Source of the DNA: Enterobacteriaceae bacterium 89
GTDB lineage: Bacteria; Pseudomonadota; Gammaproteobacteria; Enterobacterales; Enterobacteriaceae
Assembly (NCBI GenBank): GCA_014156375.1
Contig: RQJH01000007.1
Coordinates: 1-64,000, forward strand
Direction: 5' to 3'
Length of the DNA stretch: 64,000 nucleotides
Part shown: positions 31,586 to 40,208 of the stretch, piece after piece
How positions within the stretch are numbered: the stretch's first letter is position 1
Layout: each line of letters starts with the position of its first letter
The notes under the pieces: model-generated
What the model was told of the DNA's origin: nothing
Database searches by the model: none
What the model saw: only the letters and a program-made list of their open reading frames with translations
Program-made: the position numbers and the translations under genes

Positions 31586-31954
31586 ATGGCTAGTTGGACT
31601 TACAAGCAAAGCACTGGAGAGCTATTTAAGGACGGGAAACTCATAGCAACAGGTTATTCAGGCGCACTCACGAATAAGAACAACCCTGATCGGGAACATG
31701 TACGCGGTATGGGGCCAATTCCTCGCGGAACCTGGAAGATCGGCAGCTCTGGCACCAGCAGGGGGCCATTCACCATCAAGCTGATCCACATCAGCGGCAA
31801 TACGTATGATCGCGATATACATACTTTCCGTATGCACGGTGATAAACGCATCGGCATTCCGGGATTCGCGTCTGAGGGCTGCATCATCATGAGCAATGCC
31901 ACACGACTTCTCGTGAACAAAGACAAAGGTGCCTTACTGGAGGTGGTGCGATGA
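31586..31954 (+). CDS. Tlde1-like L,D-transpeptidase type VI effector (DUF2778)
   Basis: A 122-residue protein of the DUF2778/Tlde1 type. Salmonella Tlde1 is a type VI effector that acts in the target periplasm as an L,D-carboxypeptidase and D-amino-acid exchanger on peptidoglycan. Visible features: GPIPRGTWKIG (residues 43-53), and the catalytic pair in FRMHG (His84) and FASEGCII (Cys99). There is no signal peptide, as expected for a tube-delivered toxin. AAGGAG precedes ATG 31586. It lies 10 bp after hcp and its TGA overlaps the next ATG. Family call is firm; antibacterial role is inferred from relatives and context. Confidence 0.85.
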   Translation: MASWTYKQSTGELFKDGKLIATGYSGALTNKNNPDREHVRGMGPIPRGTWKIGSSGTSRGPFTIKLIHISGNTYDRDIHTFRMHGDKRIGIPGFASEGCIIMSNATRLLVNKDKGALLEVVR

Positions 31955-32382
31955 TCCGTGCTTTATCAATAATGTTCGCGCTGGCGCCAACCTTTCTATA
32001 TGCAGCCACCCTTGAAAACGATTGTGCCGTTCCGGGGCAATACGTTGAAGGAATGCTACTAACCAGCATCAAAAACGATTTGGGTGTGGATTTAACCACA
32101 ATACAGTACAAAAAAACCGTCGTAGAAGTATTGAGCGTTGAGCCAGTTTCAAATTTTTTCGCGCATAAGCTTGCTGGCATTGACAGTAAGGCAGACATTG
32201 ACCTTACAGAGAAAGACTATTACGGCATCTACCATAATGATCATGTAGAGAACGTGACAGCGAAATACACATTCACGAATATTAATAACAAACGGAGTGT
32301 GTATATTTCGTCAGCACTCGCCAATAAGGATGAATGTTCTGTCCGCTATAACGGCTACCTGACATTATCGAGGGAGTTTTAA
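31951..32382 (+). CDS. Secreted putative immunity protein for the Tlde1-like toxin
   Basis: A 143-residue protein with a typical signal peptide (MIRALSIMFALAPTFLYAA, cleavage probably after the second last Ala) and two Cys in the mature part (about 25 and 130) that could form a disulfide. I recognise no domain. The start overlaps the toxin stop by 4 bp, and periplasmic location fits protection against a peptidoglycan-targeting toxin, so immunity is the best inference (Tldi1-like). A stem-loop follows 6 bp after the stop. Confidence 0.72.
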   Translation: MIRALSIMFALAPTFLYAATLENDCAVPGQYVEGMLLTSIKNDLGVDLTTIQYKKTVVEVLSVEPVSNFFAHKLAGIDSKADIDLTEKDYYGIYHNDHVENVTAKYTFTNINNKRSVYISSALANKDECSVRYNGYLTLSREF

Positions 32383-32388
32383 CCATAA

Positions 32389-32411
32389 AAGTGGCCCCAT
32401 CGGGGCCACTT
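32389..32411 (-). terminator. Terminator between the type VI cassette and pldA
   Basis: Perfect 10-bp stem AAGTGGCCCC/GGGGCCACTT with a 3-base loop. The T run (CTTTT) follows on the minus strand, so it best serves pldA, though the hairpin may also end the convergent cassette transcript. Confidence 0.75.
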
Positions 32412-32439
32412 AGAATTGAATATGTTCAGCGGTAACTGA

Positions 32440-33309
32440 TTAAAACAGATCGTTAAGCATTACACCGACGCCGACGCGGGTCTGATTGAAATTGTAATCA
32501 ATCATCGACTCACCGTAGCCGCTGTATACCTGCGTGTAGATGCGCACGTATTTGGTCATCGGGTAGCTCAGCCCCAGCTCGGCGCCGCCGTAGCCGGTAT
32601 TCCAGTTGTATTGACCTTTGGCACTCAGCACCGCATCACCCAGCTGATAGCCAATTTTGAGCTGGTAGTAGCCCATGTATTTGGTGATATCCGGGTTGTC
32701 ATCGGTACTGCCGATCACATACCACGGCTTCACTTCCACCAGCCAGTTGCCATTTTGCGCCATCAGGCGGGTATAGAGACGGTTCCAGCTGCGGGACGTT
32801 GGGTCGGCACGACCGTTTGAGTCGTGGTTATAGCCCAACTCCACGTCGCGCAGGGTCCAGCCGGCAAAGCGATAGTCGGTGGCGAAACCGAGAAACAGCT
32901 GCGGCTCGTAGTTAGTTTCACGAAACGGTGCCGACTCTTTGGTATTGGACAGCTGCCACCAGGATTTCTGCGTATAGGACGCACCGAGTACGGAGTTATC
33001 ACCCAGAATGCCGCGCCACAGCGGGAAAGCGAGGCTCAGCTGATATTTCACCTCATCCTTACGCGCATGATCGGACCAGCTGTAGCTTTTAATCGCTTCT
33101 TTGTTGATGTCGCTGGTCCAGGTATACAGCAGATAGTTCGTGTCGTAAGGATAAAGCGTGAAGGGGTTATCATGCTCCTGCAGCAAGTTGGCGATGATGC
33201 TGCCGCGCACGGCGGGGGCATCATGCACGTCCTTGATCGTGGCTTCCTGTGCACAGACAGATAGTGGCAGCCCTGCCACTGCCAGTAACCAACCCAGCCT
33301 GGTTCGCAT
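32440..33309 (-). CDS. pldA: Outer membrane phospholipase A
   Basis: PldA (OMPLA) is a 12-strand outer-membrane barrel enzyme that removes phospholipids from the outer leaflet when dimerised with calcium. The 289 residues equal E. coli when started at ATG 33309; 12 extra codons upstream are not family-like. A signal peptide ends near VCAQEA. The active site His/Ser/Asn cluster lies in GYNHDSNGRADPTSRSWNRLY-type sequence near residue 160. The C-terminal Phe of VGVMLNDLF is the usual barrel insertion signal. Confidence 0.97.
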   Translation of the reverse strand: MRTRLGWLLAVAGLPLSVCAQEATIKDVHDAPAVRGSIIANLLQEHDNPFTLYPYDTNYLLYTWTSDINKEAIKSYSWSDHARKDEVKYQLSLAFPLWRGILGDNSVLGASYTQKSWWQLSNTKESAPFRETNYEPQLFLGFATDYRFAGWTLRDVELGYNHDSNGRADPTSRSWNRLYTRLMAQNGNWLVEVKPWYVIGSTDDNPDITKYMGYYQLKIGYQLGDAVLSAKGQYNWNTGYGGAELGLSYPMTKYVRIYTQVYSGYGESMIDYNFNQTRVGVGVMLNDLF

Positions 33310-33466
33310 TGAGAAAACTCTCCTGAAATAAAAGAAAACGCCCAAAAATCATTCGCAACCATTCTACATACTTCTTTATGTTATTGAGCGGTTATCGGTT
33401 CCGAAAGTAGAAATCAACATTCAATGAGCATAAAATCAACATTTCATTAACCAATGGACAGGTGTT

Positions 33467-33934
33467 ATGTCTCGTGAACTGACCGCCGAAGAAGCATTAA
33501 AACTGGTCGGCGACATTTTTGTGTACCACATGCCTTTCAACCGGGCTCTCGGGCTGGAGCTGGAACGCTACGAAAAGGCGTTTGCTCAGCTCAGCTTTAA
33601 CAATCAGCCGATGATGGTCGGCAACTGGGCGCAAAGTATTCTGCATGGCGGAGTGATCGCCTCCGCGCTGGACGTGGCGGCAGGCCTGGTCTGCGTGGGC
33701 AGCACCCTCACTCGCCATGACACCATCAACGAAGACGAACTGCGTCAGCGCCTGTCGCGAATGGGTACCATTGATTTGCGTGTGGATTACCTGCGTCCGG
33801 GTCGCGGCAACCGCTTTACCGCCACCAGCAGTCTGCTGCGTGCAGGCAATAAAGTCGCCGTCGCCCGCGTGGAGCTGCATAACGAAGATCAGGTTTACAT
33901 CGCCAGCGCAACGGCCACTTATATGGTGGGTTGA
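33467..33934 (+). CDS. yigI: Thioesterase YigI
   Basis: A hotdog-fold thioesterase of the PaaI type; E. coli YigI acts on medium/long-chain acyl-CoA. The 155 residues equal E. coli. The hotdog signature lies around [20 protein letters not shown], followed by [10 protein letters not shown]. It is divergent from pldA and 51 bp before rarD. Confidence 0.93.
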   Translation: MSRELTAEEALKLVGDIFVYHMPFNRALGLELERYEKAFAQLSFNNQPMMVGNWAQSILHGGVIASALDVAAGLVCVGSTLTRHDTINEDELRQRLSRMGTIDLRVDYLRPGRGNRFTATSSLLRAGNKVAVARVELHNEDQVYIASATATYMVG

Positions 33935-33985
33935 AGGCGTAAAATCAGGTAAAATCTGTTTACTTTTATGTAACGGATTATACCG

Positions 33986-34879
33986 ATGGATGCTAAACAA
34001 ACGCGGCAAGGGGTATTACTCGCCCTGGCCGCTTATTTTATTTGGGGCGTGGCACCGGCTTACTTCAAAGTGATCCACTACGTTCCGGCTGATGAAATTC
34101 TGACTCACCGTATCATCTGGTCGTTTTTCTTTATGGTGGCGCTGATCACCGTCAGCCGTCAGTGGGACGGCATCAAACGCCTGTGTCAGACACCGAAAAA
34201 AATCTTCCTGCTGGCGGTCTCGGCGCTGCTGATTGGCGGCAACTGGCTGCTGTTTATCTGGGCGGTGAACAACCAGCATATGCTGGAAGCAAGCCTGGGC
34301 TATTTTATTAACCCGCTGGTGAACGTGGTGCTGGGGATGGTATTCCTGGGTGAGCGCTTTCGTCGGATGCAGTGGCTCGCCGTAGCGCTCGCGGCCTGTG
34401 GCGTGCTGGTACAGCTCTGGACCTTTGGCTCACTGCCGATCATTGCCCTTGGTCTGGCCTTTAGCTTTGCGTTTTACGGCCTGATGCGCAAGAAAATTGC
34501 GGTTGATGCCCAGACCGGCATGCTGGTGGAAACCCTGTGGTTGCTGCCCGTCGCGGCGATTTATCTGTTTGGCATTGCCGACAGCGCAACCAGCCATATG
34601 GGACAAAATGCCTGGTCGCTGAATCTGCTGCTGATGGCGGCGGGCGTGGTGACCACGATCCCGCTGCTGTGCTTTACCGGGGCGGCAACCAAACTGCGCC
34701 TGTCCACGCTGGGCTTCTTCCAGTACATCGGCCCGACGCTGATGTTCCTGCTGGCGGTGGTCTTCTACGGTGAAACCCCGGGCACCGATAAAATGGTGAC
34801 CTTTGCCTTTATCTGGGTGGCGCTGGCCATCTTCGTGATGGATGCCATTTATACCCTGCGCCGCACGCCGAAACCCTGA
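33986..34879 (+). CDS. rarD: EamA-family permease RarD
   Basis: A predicted inner-membrane transporter of the EamA/RarD family, named for a link to chloramphenicol sensitivity; the substrate is unknown. The 297 residues (296 in E. coli) show about ten spans beginning GVLLALAAYFIWGVAPAYFK. A stem-loop GCTTTGCC/GGCAAAGC (34888-34910) follows the stop without a T run. Confidence 0.94.
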   Translation: MDAKQTRQGVLLALAAYFIWGVAPAYFKVIHYVPADEILTHRIIWSFFFMVALITVSRQWDGIKRLCQTPKKIFLLAVSALLIGGNWLLFIWAVNNQHMLEASLGYFINPLVNVVLGMVFLGERFRRMQWLAVALAACGVLVQLWTFGSLPIIALGLAFSFAFYGLMRKKIAVDAQTGMLVETLWLLPVAAIYLFGIADSATSHMGQNAWSLNLLLMAAGVVTTIPLLCFTGAATKLRLSTLGFFQYIGPTLMFLLAVVFYGETPGTDKMVTFAFIWVALAIFVMDAIYTLRRTPKP

Positions 34880-34887
34880 TACCGCGG

Positions 34888-34910
34888 GCTTTGCCAGATT
34901 CCGGCAAAGC
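34888..34910 (+). terminator. Hairpin after rarD
   Basis: Perfect 8-bp stem GCTTTGCC/GGCAAAGC, 9 bp beyond the rarD stop. The following bases TCATCTGGTTAAATTC are not a proper T run, so termination may be partial. Confidence 0.45.
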
Positions 34911-34987
34911 TCATCTGGTTAAATTCTTTGTTATTTCATCCGGCTTCTCACATCTTCAGCGGATAATCCCCTGAATGTGAAAGCCGG

Positions 34988-35974
34988 ATGCTCATCCCAG
35001 AACCTTCCCGACGTGCCGCCTGGCTCCATGACGAGCAGCGCATGACCGTGCGGCTGCTGGCAAAAAGCTGGCTGTGGCGCAGCGAGCTGCCCACTTGGTT
35101 GTTAATGTTTGTTATCTACGGCGGCTGGCTCGCAACGCTTGCTTTCAACGCCACGCTGGGGCTTTTTGCCTCAACGGTTCTGCTGATCCTGTTCACCACC
35201 TGGTATATGTCACTTCAGCACGAGCTGATCCACGGGCATCCGACGCGCTGGCCGCGCGTCAATCAGCTGTTCGGCCTGCTGCCGCTGGCGGTGTGGTATC
35301 CGTTTGGGCTCTATCGCAATTCGCATCTGGCGCATCACCGCAATCAGCTGCTGACGATGCCGGGAGAAGATCCGGAAACTTACTATTTCTCTGCCGAACG
35401 CTGGCAGCGTTTCCGCCCGTGGCAGCGGGAGCTGATCCGCTGGCGTAATACGTTTCCCGGACGCCTGCTGCTTGCGCCGCTGCTGGATATTTTTGGGGTA
35501 CTGGAAGGAATGTTCAGCGCCTTCAAGAAAGGTGACAGCCGCGCGATAGCCATGTGGTTGGTGCATTTCGCGCTGCTCGGGCTGGTGTTCTTTTGGCTAC
35601 ACCACAACGCCTTTTCCGTTGCCTGGTACCTCGTGGCCGTGAGCTATCCGGCGCTGGCGATCACCAAAGTGCGTTCGTTTCTGGAACATCGGGCGGCGGA
35701 CGATCCGCTTGCCCGCTCGGCCATCACTGAAACCTCACTCCTGTGGCGGCTGCTGTTTCTCAATCTGAACTATCATTCGGTACATCACGATCTGCCGGGC
35801 ATTCCATGGTACGGACTACGTAAAGTCTGGCTACAGGATCGGGCGCTTTATGCAGAGCGAAATCAGGGATTCGTGGTGAAAGGCTACAGAGAGTGGTGGC
35901 GAAACTATCGATTCCGTCCGGTGGATGTCACCGTCCATCCGGGTCAGCAAAAGGAAAACCAGTATGGCGGCTAA
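34988..35974 (+). CDS. Membrane fatty acid desaturase family protein
   Basis: A 328-residue membrane di-iron protein of the fatty acid desaturase/hydroxylase superfamily. The histidine boxes are visible: LQHELIHGHP (about residue 78), NSHLAHHRNQ (about 115) and NYHSVHHDLP (about 262), with an additional FLEHRAADDP. Hydrophobic pairs lie around residues 35-75 and 185-225. E. coli K-12 has no such gene; yigF/yigG occupy this position there. The Shine-Dalgarno before 34988 is weak, and ATG 35042 is an alternative. Substrate (acyl lipid, carotenoid or other) cannot be told. It overlaps the next gene by 11 bp. Confidence 0.85.
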   Translation: MLIPEPSRRAAWLHDEQRMTVRLLAKSWLWRSELPTWLLMFVIYGGWLATLAFNATLGLFASTVLLILFTTWYMSLQHELIHGHPTRWPRVNQLFGLLPLAVWYPFGLYRNSHLAHHRNQLLTMPGEDPETYYFSAERWQRFRPWQRELIRWRNTFPGRLLLAPLLDIFGVLEGMFSAFKKGDSRAIAMWLVHFALLGLVFFWLHHNAFSVAWYLVAVSYPALAITKVRSFLEHRAADDPLARSAITETSLLWRLLFLNLNYHSVHHDLPGIPWYGLRKVWLQDRALYAERNQGFVVKGYREWWRNYRFRPVDVTVHPGQQKENQYGG

Positions 35975-36698
35975 CTTCGCGTTTCCGATGTATGACGTTC
36001 ACCCTGCCGCTACCGATGCGCTGGTGAGCGCGCTGCTGCGCGATTTCCCCGAAGCCCGTTTTCAGCGCCCAACAGATTTACTTTCTCACTGGCGGGATGA
36101 AAGCCTGTTGCTGAGCCAGACCTGCGGCTATCCGCTGATGACCCAGCTGCCGGAAGTTCAGGTGGTGGGCCAGTTTCATTACACCGCGCCCGGATGCGTT
36201 GAAGGGAACTATCGCAGCCTGTTGGTAGTGCGCGAAGAAGAGAAAGGCAAAACGCTGTGGGATTTTCACGGGCGCGTCGCCGTCAGCAATTCACCCGATT
36301 CACAGTCCGGCTATCACGCCCTGCGCAACAGCGTAAAGCATGACGATGCGTTCTTTAGCGCTGTTCACTGGACGGGCAGCCATCGTCTGTCATTGAGCGC
36401 GCTACAGCGGCGGACGGCGGATATTGCCGCTATCGACAACGTCAGCTTCGCGCTGTTTGCACGCTATGAACCGGAAGCGCTGGCAGGATTAACCGTCATC
36501 GGGGAAACCGCACTGACGCCGGGCCTGCCGCTGATTACCTCAAGACACACTTCAGCAGAGACAATAGCCAGGCTGCGAGCAGCCCTGAGTCAGATAGCCG
36601 GAGAGAAGAACGTTGCGGAACCGTTGCTGATCGGCGGCTTCCGTCCTGCAAGCCGCCGTGATTATGAGGTGATCCTTACAGCCAGTTCTTACGCTTGA
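35964..36698 (+). CDS. PhnD-like substrate-binding protein without signal peptide
   Basis: A 244-residue protein resembling the PhnD/phosphate-phosphonate-type periplasmic binding fold: [43 protein letters not shown] and the [17 protein letters not shown] end are typical of that family. It has no signal peptide, so it would stay in the cytoplasm. ATG 35964 has AAGGA upstream and lies 11 bp inside the desaturase gene, so the two are translationally coupled. No ABC transporter genes are adjacent. The stop overlaps the convergent corA by 23 bp. Function is unknown; a small-molecule-binding partner role is only a guess. Confidence 0.8.
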   Translation: MAANFAFPMYDVHPAATDALVSALLRDFPEARFQRPTDLLSHWRDESLLLSQTCGYPLMTQLPEVQVVGQFHYTAPGCVEGNYRSLLVVREEEKGKTLWDFHGRVAVSNSPDSQSGYHALRNSVKHDDAFFSAVHWTGSHRLSLSALQRRTADIAAIDNVSFALFARYEPEALAGLTVIGETALTPGLPLITSRHTSAETIARLRAALSQIAGEKNVAEPLLIGGFRPASRRDYEVILTASSYA

Positions 36699-37626
36699 AG
36701 TACAGATACGGCGCCAGACCCGCGAGGATCATAAAGACGATGGCAGCAGGATAGCCGAAGCTGAAGTGCAGTTCCGGCATAAACTCAAAGTTCATCCCGT
36801 AGCTTGAGGCCACCAGCGTCGGCGGCAGGAACACCACGGAGACCACCGAGAAGATTTTGATAATGCGGTTCTGCTCGATGTTGATAAAGCCCATCGCCGC
36901 CTGCATCAGGAAGTTCACCTTCTGGAACAGGGATTCGTTATGCGGCAGCAGGGATTCGATATCGCGCAGGATCTCGCGCGCCTGCTCCAACTGCACTGCT
37001 GGCAGTCGAGCCTTACGCACCAGGAAGTTCAGTGCGCGCTGGGTATCCATCAGACACAGACGTACCTTCCAGCCGATATCTTCCAGCTCCGCCAGGGTAG
37101 AAAGCGCTTCGTCGTACTCATCGCCCTGATGGCCTTCCATGATCACGCGGCTCAGCTTTTCGAGATCGCTGTAGATGTTTTCAATTTCATCCGCCAGCTG
37201 TTCGATTTTGGTTTCGAACAGGTCGAGCAAAAGCTCGAAGGCGTTGCCATCAACCATTTCCTGATTGCGGGCACGCATACGATACAGGCGGAACGCAGGC
37301 AGCTCGCGCTCGCGCAGGGTGAACAGGCGGCCTTCACGAATGGTGAATGCCACGGTGGAGTTCCCCGCGTGATCGTCGGCATCTTCAAAGAAGAAGAAGG
37401 AGTGAATGTGCAGGCCGTCTTCGTCTTCAAAAAAACGCGCCGAGGCCTCGATGTCTTCCAGTTCAGGACGTGTGGCGAGGTTTTGACCCAGTTCTGACTG
37501 TACGCGGTTTCGCTCTTCGTCGTCCGGCTCCACTAAATCCACCCAGACGGAAGTCGCCAGGTGTTTAATGTCATCAGACTCAAGACGCGTTAAGCGGTTG
37601 TTTTCCAGTTGAAATGCGCTCAGCAT
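36676..37626 (-). CDS. corA: Magnesium/cobalt transporter CorA
   Basis: CorA is the homopentameric inner-membrane channel for Mg2+, Co2+ and Ni2+. The 316 residues equal E. coli when started at ATG 37626. The long cytoplasmic N-terminal funnel precedes two C-terminal spans; the pore signature is [13 protein letters not shown], with GMN and the acidic loop intact, and the end KRKNWL carries the usual basic residues. It lies downstream of uvrD behind a 355-bp leader with small ORFs. Confidence 0.97.
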   Translation of the reverse strand: MLSAFQLENNRLTRLESDDIKHLATSVWVDLVEPDDEERNRVQSELGQNLATRPELEDIEASARFFEDEDGLHIHSFFFFEDADDHAGNSTVAFTIREGRLFTLRERELPAFRLYRMRARNQEMVDGNAFELLLDLFETKIEQLADEIENIYSDLEKLSRVIMEGHQGDEYDEALSTLAELEDIGWKVRLCLMDTQRALNFLVRKARLPAVQLEQAREILRDIESLLPHNESLFQKVNFLMQAAMGFINIEQNRIIKIFSVVSVVFLPPTLVASSYGMNFEFMPELHFSFGYPAAIVFMILAGLAPYLYFKRKNWL

Positions 37627-37725
37627 GACCGGGACTCCCAATACAAAAAATGAATCGGACGGTACGTTGGGCACACAGAAACTATCGGGGTTTCAGACCA
37701 TTAAGCCTGACTCAGAGCGACGGGA

Positions 37726-37764
37726 TTAGAACAGGTCGCTGACAACCGCTAAGGCCATCAGCAT
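37726..37764 (-). CDS. Candidate corA leader peptide (CorL-like)
   Basis: A 12-codon ORF, MLMALAVVSDLF, lies about 100 bp before corA and has a CCTAAGG ribosome site 10 bases upstream. The Salmonella corA leader encodes a short peptide, CorL, whose translation affects Rho-dependent termination, so a similar role is plausible. I do not recall the CorL sequence well enough to claim homology. A 34-codon ORF in another frame (37712-37816) overlaps it but has no good ribosome site. The rest of 37627-37981 holds only a weak hairpin CGCCAGA/TCTGGCG at 37907-37935. Confidence 0.45.
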   Translation of the reverse strand: MLMALAVVSDLF

Positions 37765-37981
37765 AGGGTGATAGCCTTAGGAGTTGTTCCTGGATGGCAG
37801 GAAATTGAGCCAGCATCTACTGGGTGTGTCCAAGGTATCAGTCCTCTTAGCGTAATCGTGCGCGCATGTTACGCCAGCCTAAATGCAGCGTCAACAAACA
37901 GCGGATCGCCAGAAGGTTTTTCCCACCCTCTGGCGTATAAGACTAGCAGAACGTTAAAATTTTATTATGAATTTCTTAAAG

Positions 37982-40144
37982 TTACACGGTTTCCAGCCGG
38001 GCATAGGCGGCCACCAGCCATTTGATCCCCTGCCCCTGGAAGGCCACCTGCAAACGGCTGTGTTCACCGCTGCCTTCCAGATTCACAATGGTCCCTTCGC
38101 CAAATTTCGGGTGACGAACGCGCTGGCCCAGTTTGTAGCCGGTGTCGTTTTCCGCCATCGGCGTGCCCATGCGCTGATGATTCACCGGGCGGCTCACGGT
38201 AGCGCGCAGGCGCACTTCCTCCACGCAGGCTTCCGGCAGCTCGCCGATAAAGCGCGACGGGCGGTGATAAACCTCTTTGCCGTACAGACGACGGGTTTCC
38301 GCGTAGGTCAGCGTCAGCTTCTGCATCGCACGAGTTACGCCCACGTAGGCCAGGCGGCGCTCCTCTTCCAGACGACCACCCTCGTCGAGCGACATCTGGC
38401 TTGGGAACATGCCCTCTTCCATACCGACAATAAACACCTGCGGGAACTCCAGCCCTTTGGCGGAGTGCAAAGTCATCAGTTGGACCGCATCCTGCCAGGT
38501 GTCTGCCTGCCCTTCGCCCGCTTCCAGCGCCGCGTGGGAGAGGAACGCCTGCAGCGGCATTAAGTCTTCTTCTTCGTCGTTGTAGCTGAACTGGCGCGTT
38601 GCCGTCACCAGTTCCTCTAAGTTTTCGATACGCGTCTGGCCTTTCTCGCCCTTTTCCTGTTCGTACATGATGAACAGGCCGGAGTCTTTGATTACCCGGT
38701 CGGTCTGGACGTGCAGCGGCATATCCACCGTTTCCTGCGCCAGGGCGTCAATCAGTTCCATAAAGCGCTGCAAAGCGCTGGCAGCGCGCCCGGCGAGCGC
38801 TTTCTCTTTCAGCAGCTCACGACAGGCTTGCCACATGGTCAACTGGCGGTCACGGGAGGTCTGACGCACCACGTCGAGCGTGCGATCGCCTATCCCGCGC
38901 GTTGGCGTATTCACCACGCGCTCGAACGCCGCGTCGTCGTTGCGATTAGCGATCAAACGCAGGTAGGAAAGCGCATCTTTGATTTCCTGGCGTTCGAAGA
39001 AGCGCATCCCGCCATAAATGCGGTACGGCATGCTGACCTGCAGCAGGGCTTCTTCCAGCACGCGCGACTGGGCGTTGCTGCGATAGAGAATGGCGCACTG
39101 CTCAAGCGCGCCGCCATTGTCCTGCCAGGTTTTAATGCGGTTGACCACGAAGCGCGCTTCGTCGAGCTCGTTGAACGCGCAGTAGAGGGAAATCGGTTCG
39201 CCGTCGACGCCATCGGTCCACAGCTTTTTACCCAGACGCCCGTTGTTGTTTTCAATCAGGGCGTTAGCAGCGCTGAGGATATTGCTGGTCGAGCGATAGT
39301 TCTGCTCCAGACGGATAGTCTCCGCCCCCGGGAAATCGTTGAGGAAGCGCTGGATGTTTTCCACCTGCGCCCCGCGCCAGCCGTAGATCGACTGATCGTC
39401 ATCGCCAACGATCATCACCTTGCCGGTATCGCCCGCCAGCATGCGGATCCACGCGTACTGAATGTTGTTGGTATCCTGGAATTCGTCGACCAGGATATTG
39501 GTGAAGCGCTCGCGGTAGTGCTGCAGGATATGCGGCTTATTGAGCCACAGCTCGTGTGCTCGCAGCAGCAGCTCGGCGAAGTCGACCAGTCCGGCGCGAT
39601 CGCAGGCTTCCTGGTAGGCCTTGTAAATACTTTGCCAGGTCTGCTCAACCGGGTTGCCGAAGCTTTGAATATGGTGCGGACGCAGCCCTTCATCTTTCTG
39701 ACCGTTGATGTACCACATCGCCTGACGCGCGGGCCACTGCTTCTCGTCGAGGTTCATCGCCTTCATCAGGCGTTTCAGCAGACGCAGCTGATCTTCGCTG
39801 TCGAGGATCTGGAAATCCTGCGGCAGGTTGGCATCAAGGTGATGCGCACGCAGCAGGCGATGCGCCAGACCGTGGAAAGTGCCGACCCACATGCCGCCCT
39901 GGCTGGAGCCCATCAGCTGAGCGATACGATGGCGCATTTCTGCCGCCGCTTTGTTGGTAAACGTCACCGCCATAATCGAGTACGGTGAGCAATTTTCCAC
40001 GCTTTGCAGCCAGGCGATGCGATGAACCAGTACGCGCGTCTTACCACTGCCCGCCCCTGCCAGGATCAGCAGGTTGGTGCGCTTTGCCGCCACGGCTTCA
40101 CGCTGTTTGTCATTGAGGCTGTCTAGCAGGTAAGAAACGTCCAT
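37982..40144 (-). CDS. uvrD: DNA helicase II
   Basis: UvrD is a 3'-5' superfamily 1 helicase of nucleotide excision and mismatch repair and of transcription-coupled repair. The 720 residues equal E. coli from ATG 40144. Walker A is LAGAGSGKTRVL, motif II VDEFQDTN, motif III DDDQSIYGWRG, motif IV LEQNYRS, motif V LMTLHSAKGLEF, motif VI VGVTRAMQ. The C-terminal Tudor-like segment (YKLGQRVRHPKFGEGTIV) is present. It lies 64 bp after yigB with its own LexA box. Confidence 0.98.
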   Translation of the reverse strand: MDVSYLLDSLNDKQREAVAAKRTNLLILAGAGSGKTRVLVHRIAWLQSVENCSPYSIMAVTFTNKAAAEMRHRIAQLMGSSQGGMWVGTFHGLAHRLLRAHHLDANLPQDFQILDSEDQLRLLKRLMKAMNLDEKQWPARQAMWYINGQKDEGLRPHHIQSFGNPVEQTWQSIYKAYQEACDRAGLVDFAELLLRAHELWLNKPHILQHYRERFTNILVDEFQDTNNIQYAWIRMLAGDTGKVMIVGDDDQSIYGWRGAQVENIQRFLNDFPGAETIRLEQNYRSTSNILSAANALIENNNGRLGKKLWTDGVDGEPISLYCAFNELDEARFVVNRIKTWQDNGGALEQCAILYRSNAQSRVLEEALLQVSMPYRIYGGMRFFERQEIKDALSYLRLIANRNDDAAFERVVNTPTRGIGDRTLDVVRQTSRDRQLTMWQACRELLKEKALAGRAASALQRFMELIDALAQETVDMPLHVQTDRVIKDSGLFIMYEQEKGEKGQTRIENLEELVTATRQFSYNDEEEDLMPLQAFLSHAALEAGEGQADTWQDAVQLMTLHSAKGLEFPQVFIVGMEEGMFPSQMSLDEGGRLEEERRLAYVGVTRAMQKLTLTYAETRRLYGKEVYHRPSRFIGELPEACVEEVRLRATVSRPVNHQRMGTPMAENDTGYKLGQRVRHPKFGEGTIVNLEGSGEHSRLQVAFQGQGIKWLVAAYARLETV

Positions 40145-40164
40145 TGGCACCGCCGGAGAAAGTC

Positions 40165-40196
40165 GGGGTTCCGCGAACCCCTGGAAATTTATACAG
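40165..40196 (-). promoter_or_regulatory. LexA box and attenuator-like hairpin before uvrD
   Basis: CTGGAAATTTATACAG (40181-40196) fits the LexA pattern CTG-N10-CAG. Next to it, between the box and the gene, GGGGTT/AACCCC (40165-40170 and 40176-40181) forms a hairpin, as in the E. coli uvrD leader where an attenuator has been reported. LexA would give SOS induction of uvrD apart from read-through from xerC-yigB. Confidence 0.8.
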
Positions 40197-40208
40197 AGTT
40201 GCTGGTGA

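Noticed and set aside
37712-37816. 34-codon ORF as the corA leader peptide
   Set aside because: Lacks a Shine-Dalgarno site; the 12-codon ORF inside it has one, so that was preferred.
38711-39988. 425-codon open frame on the plus strand
   Set aside because: Antisense to uvrD, low similarity to any family, and no ribosome site; a shadow of GC-rich codon bias.
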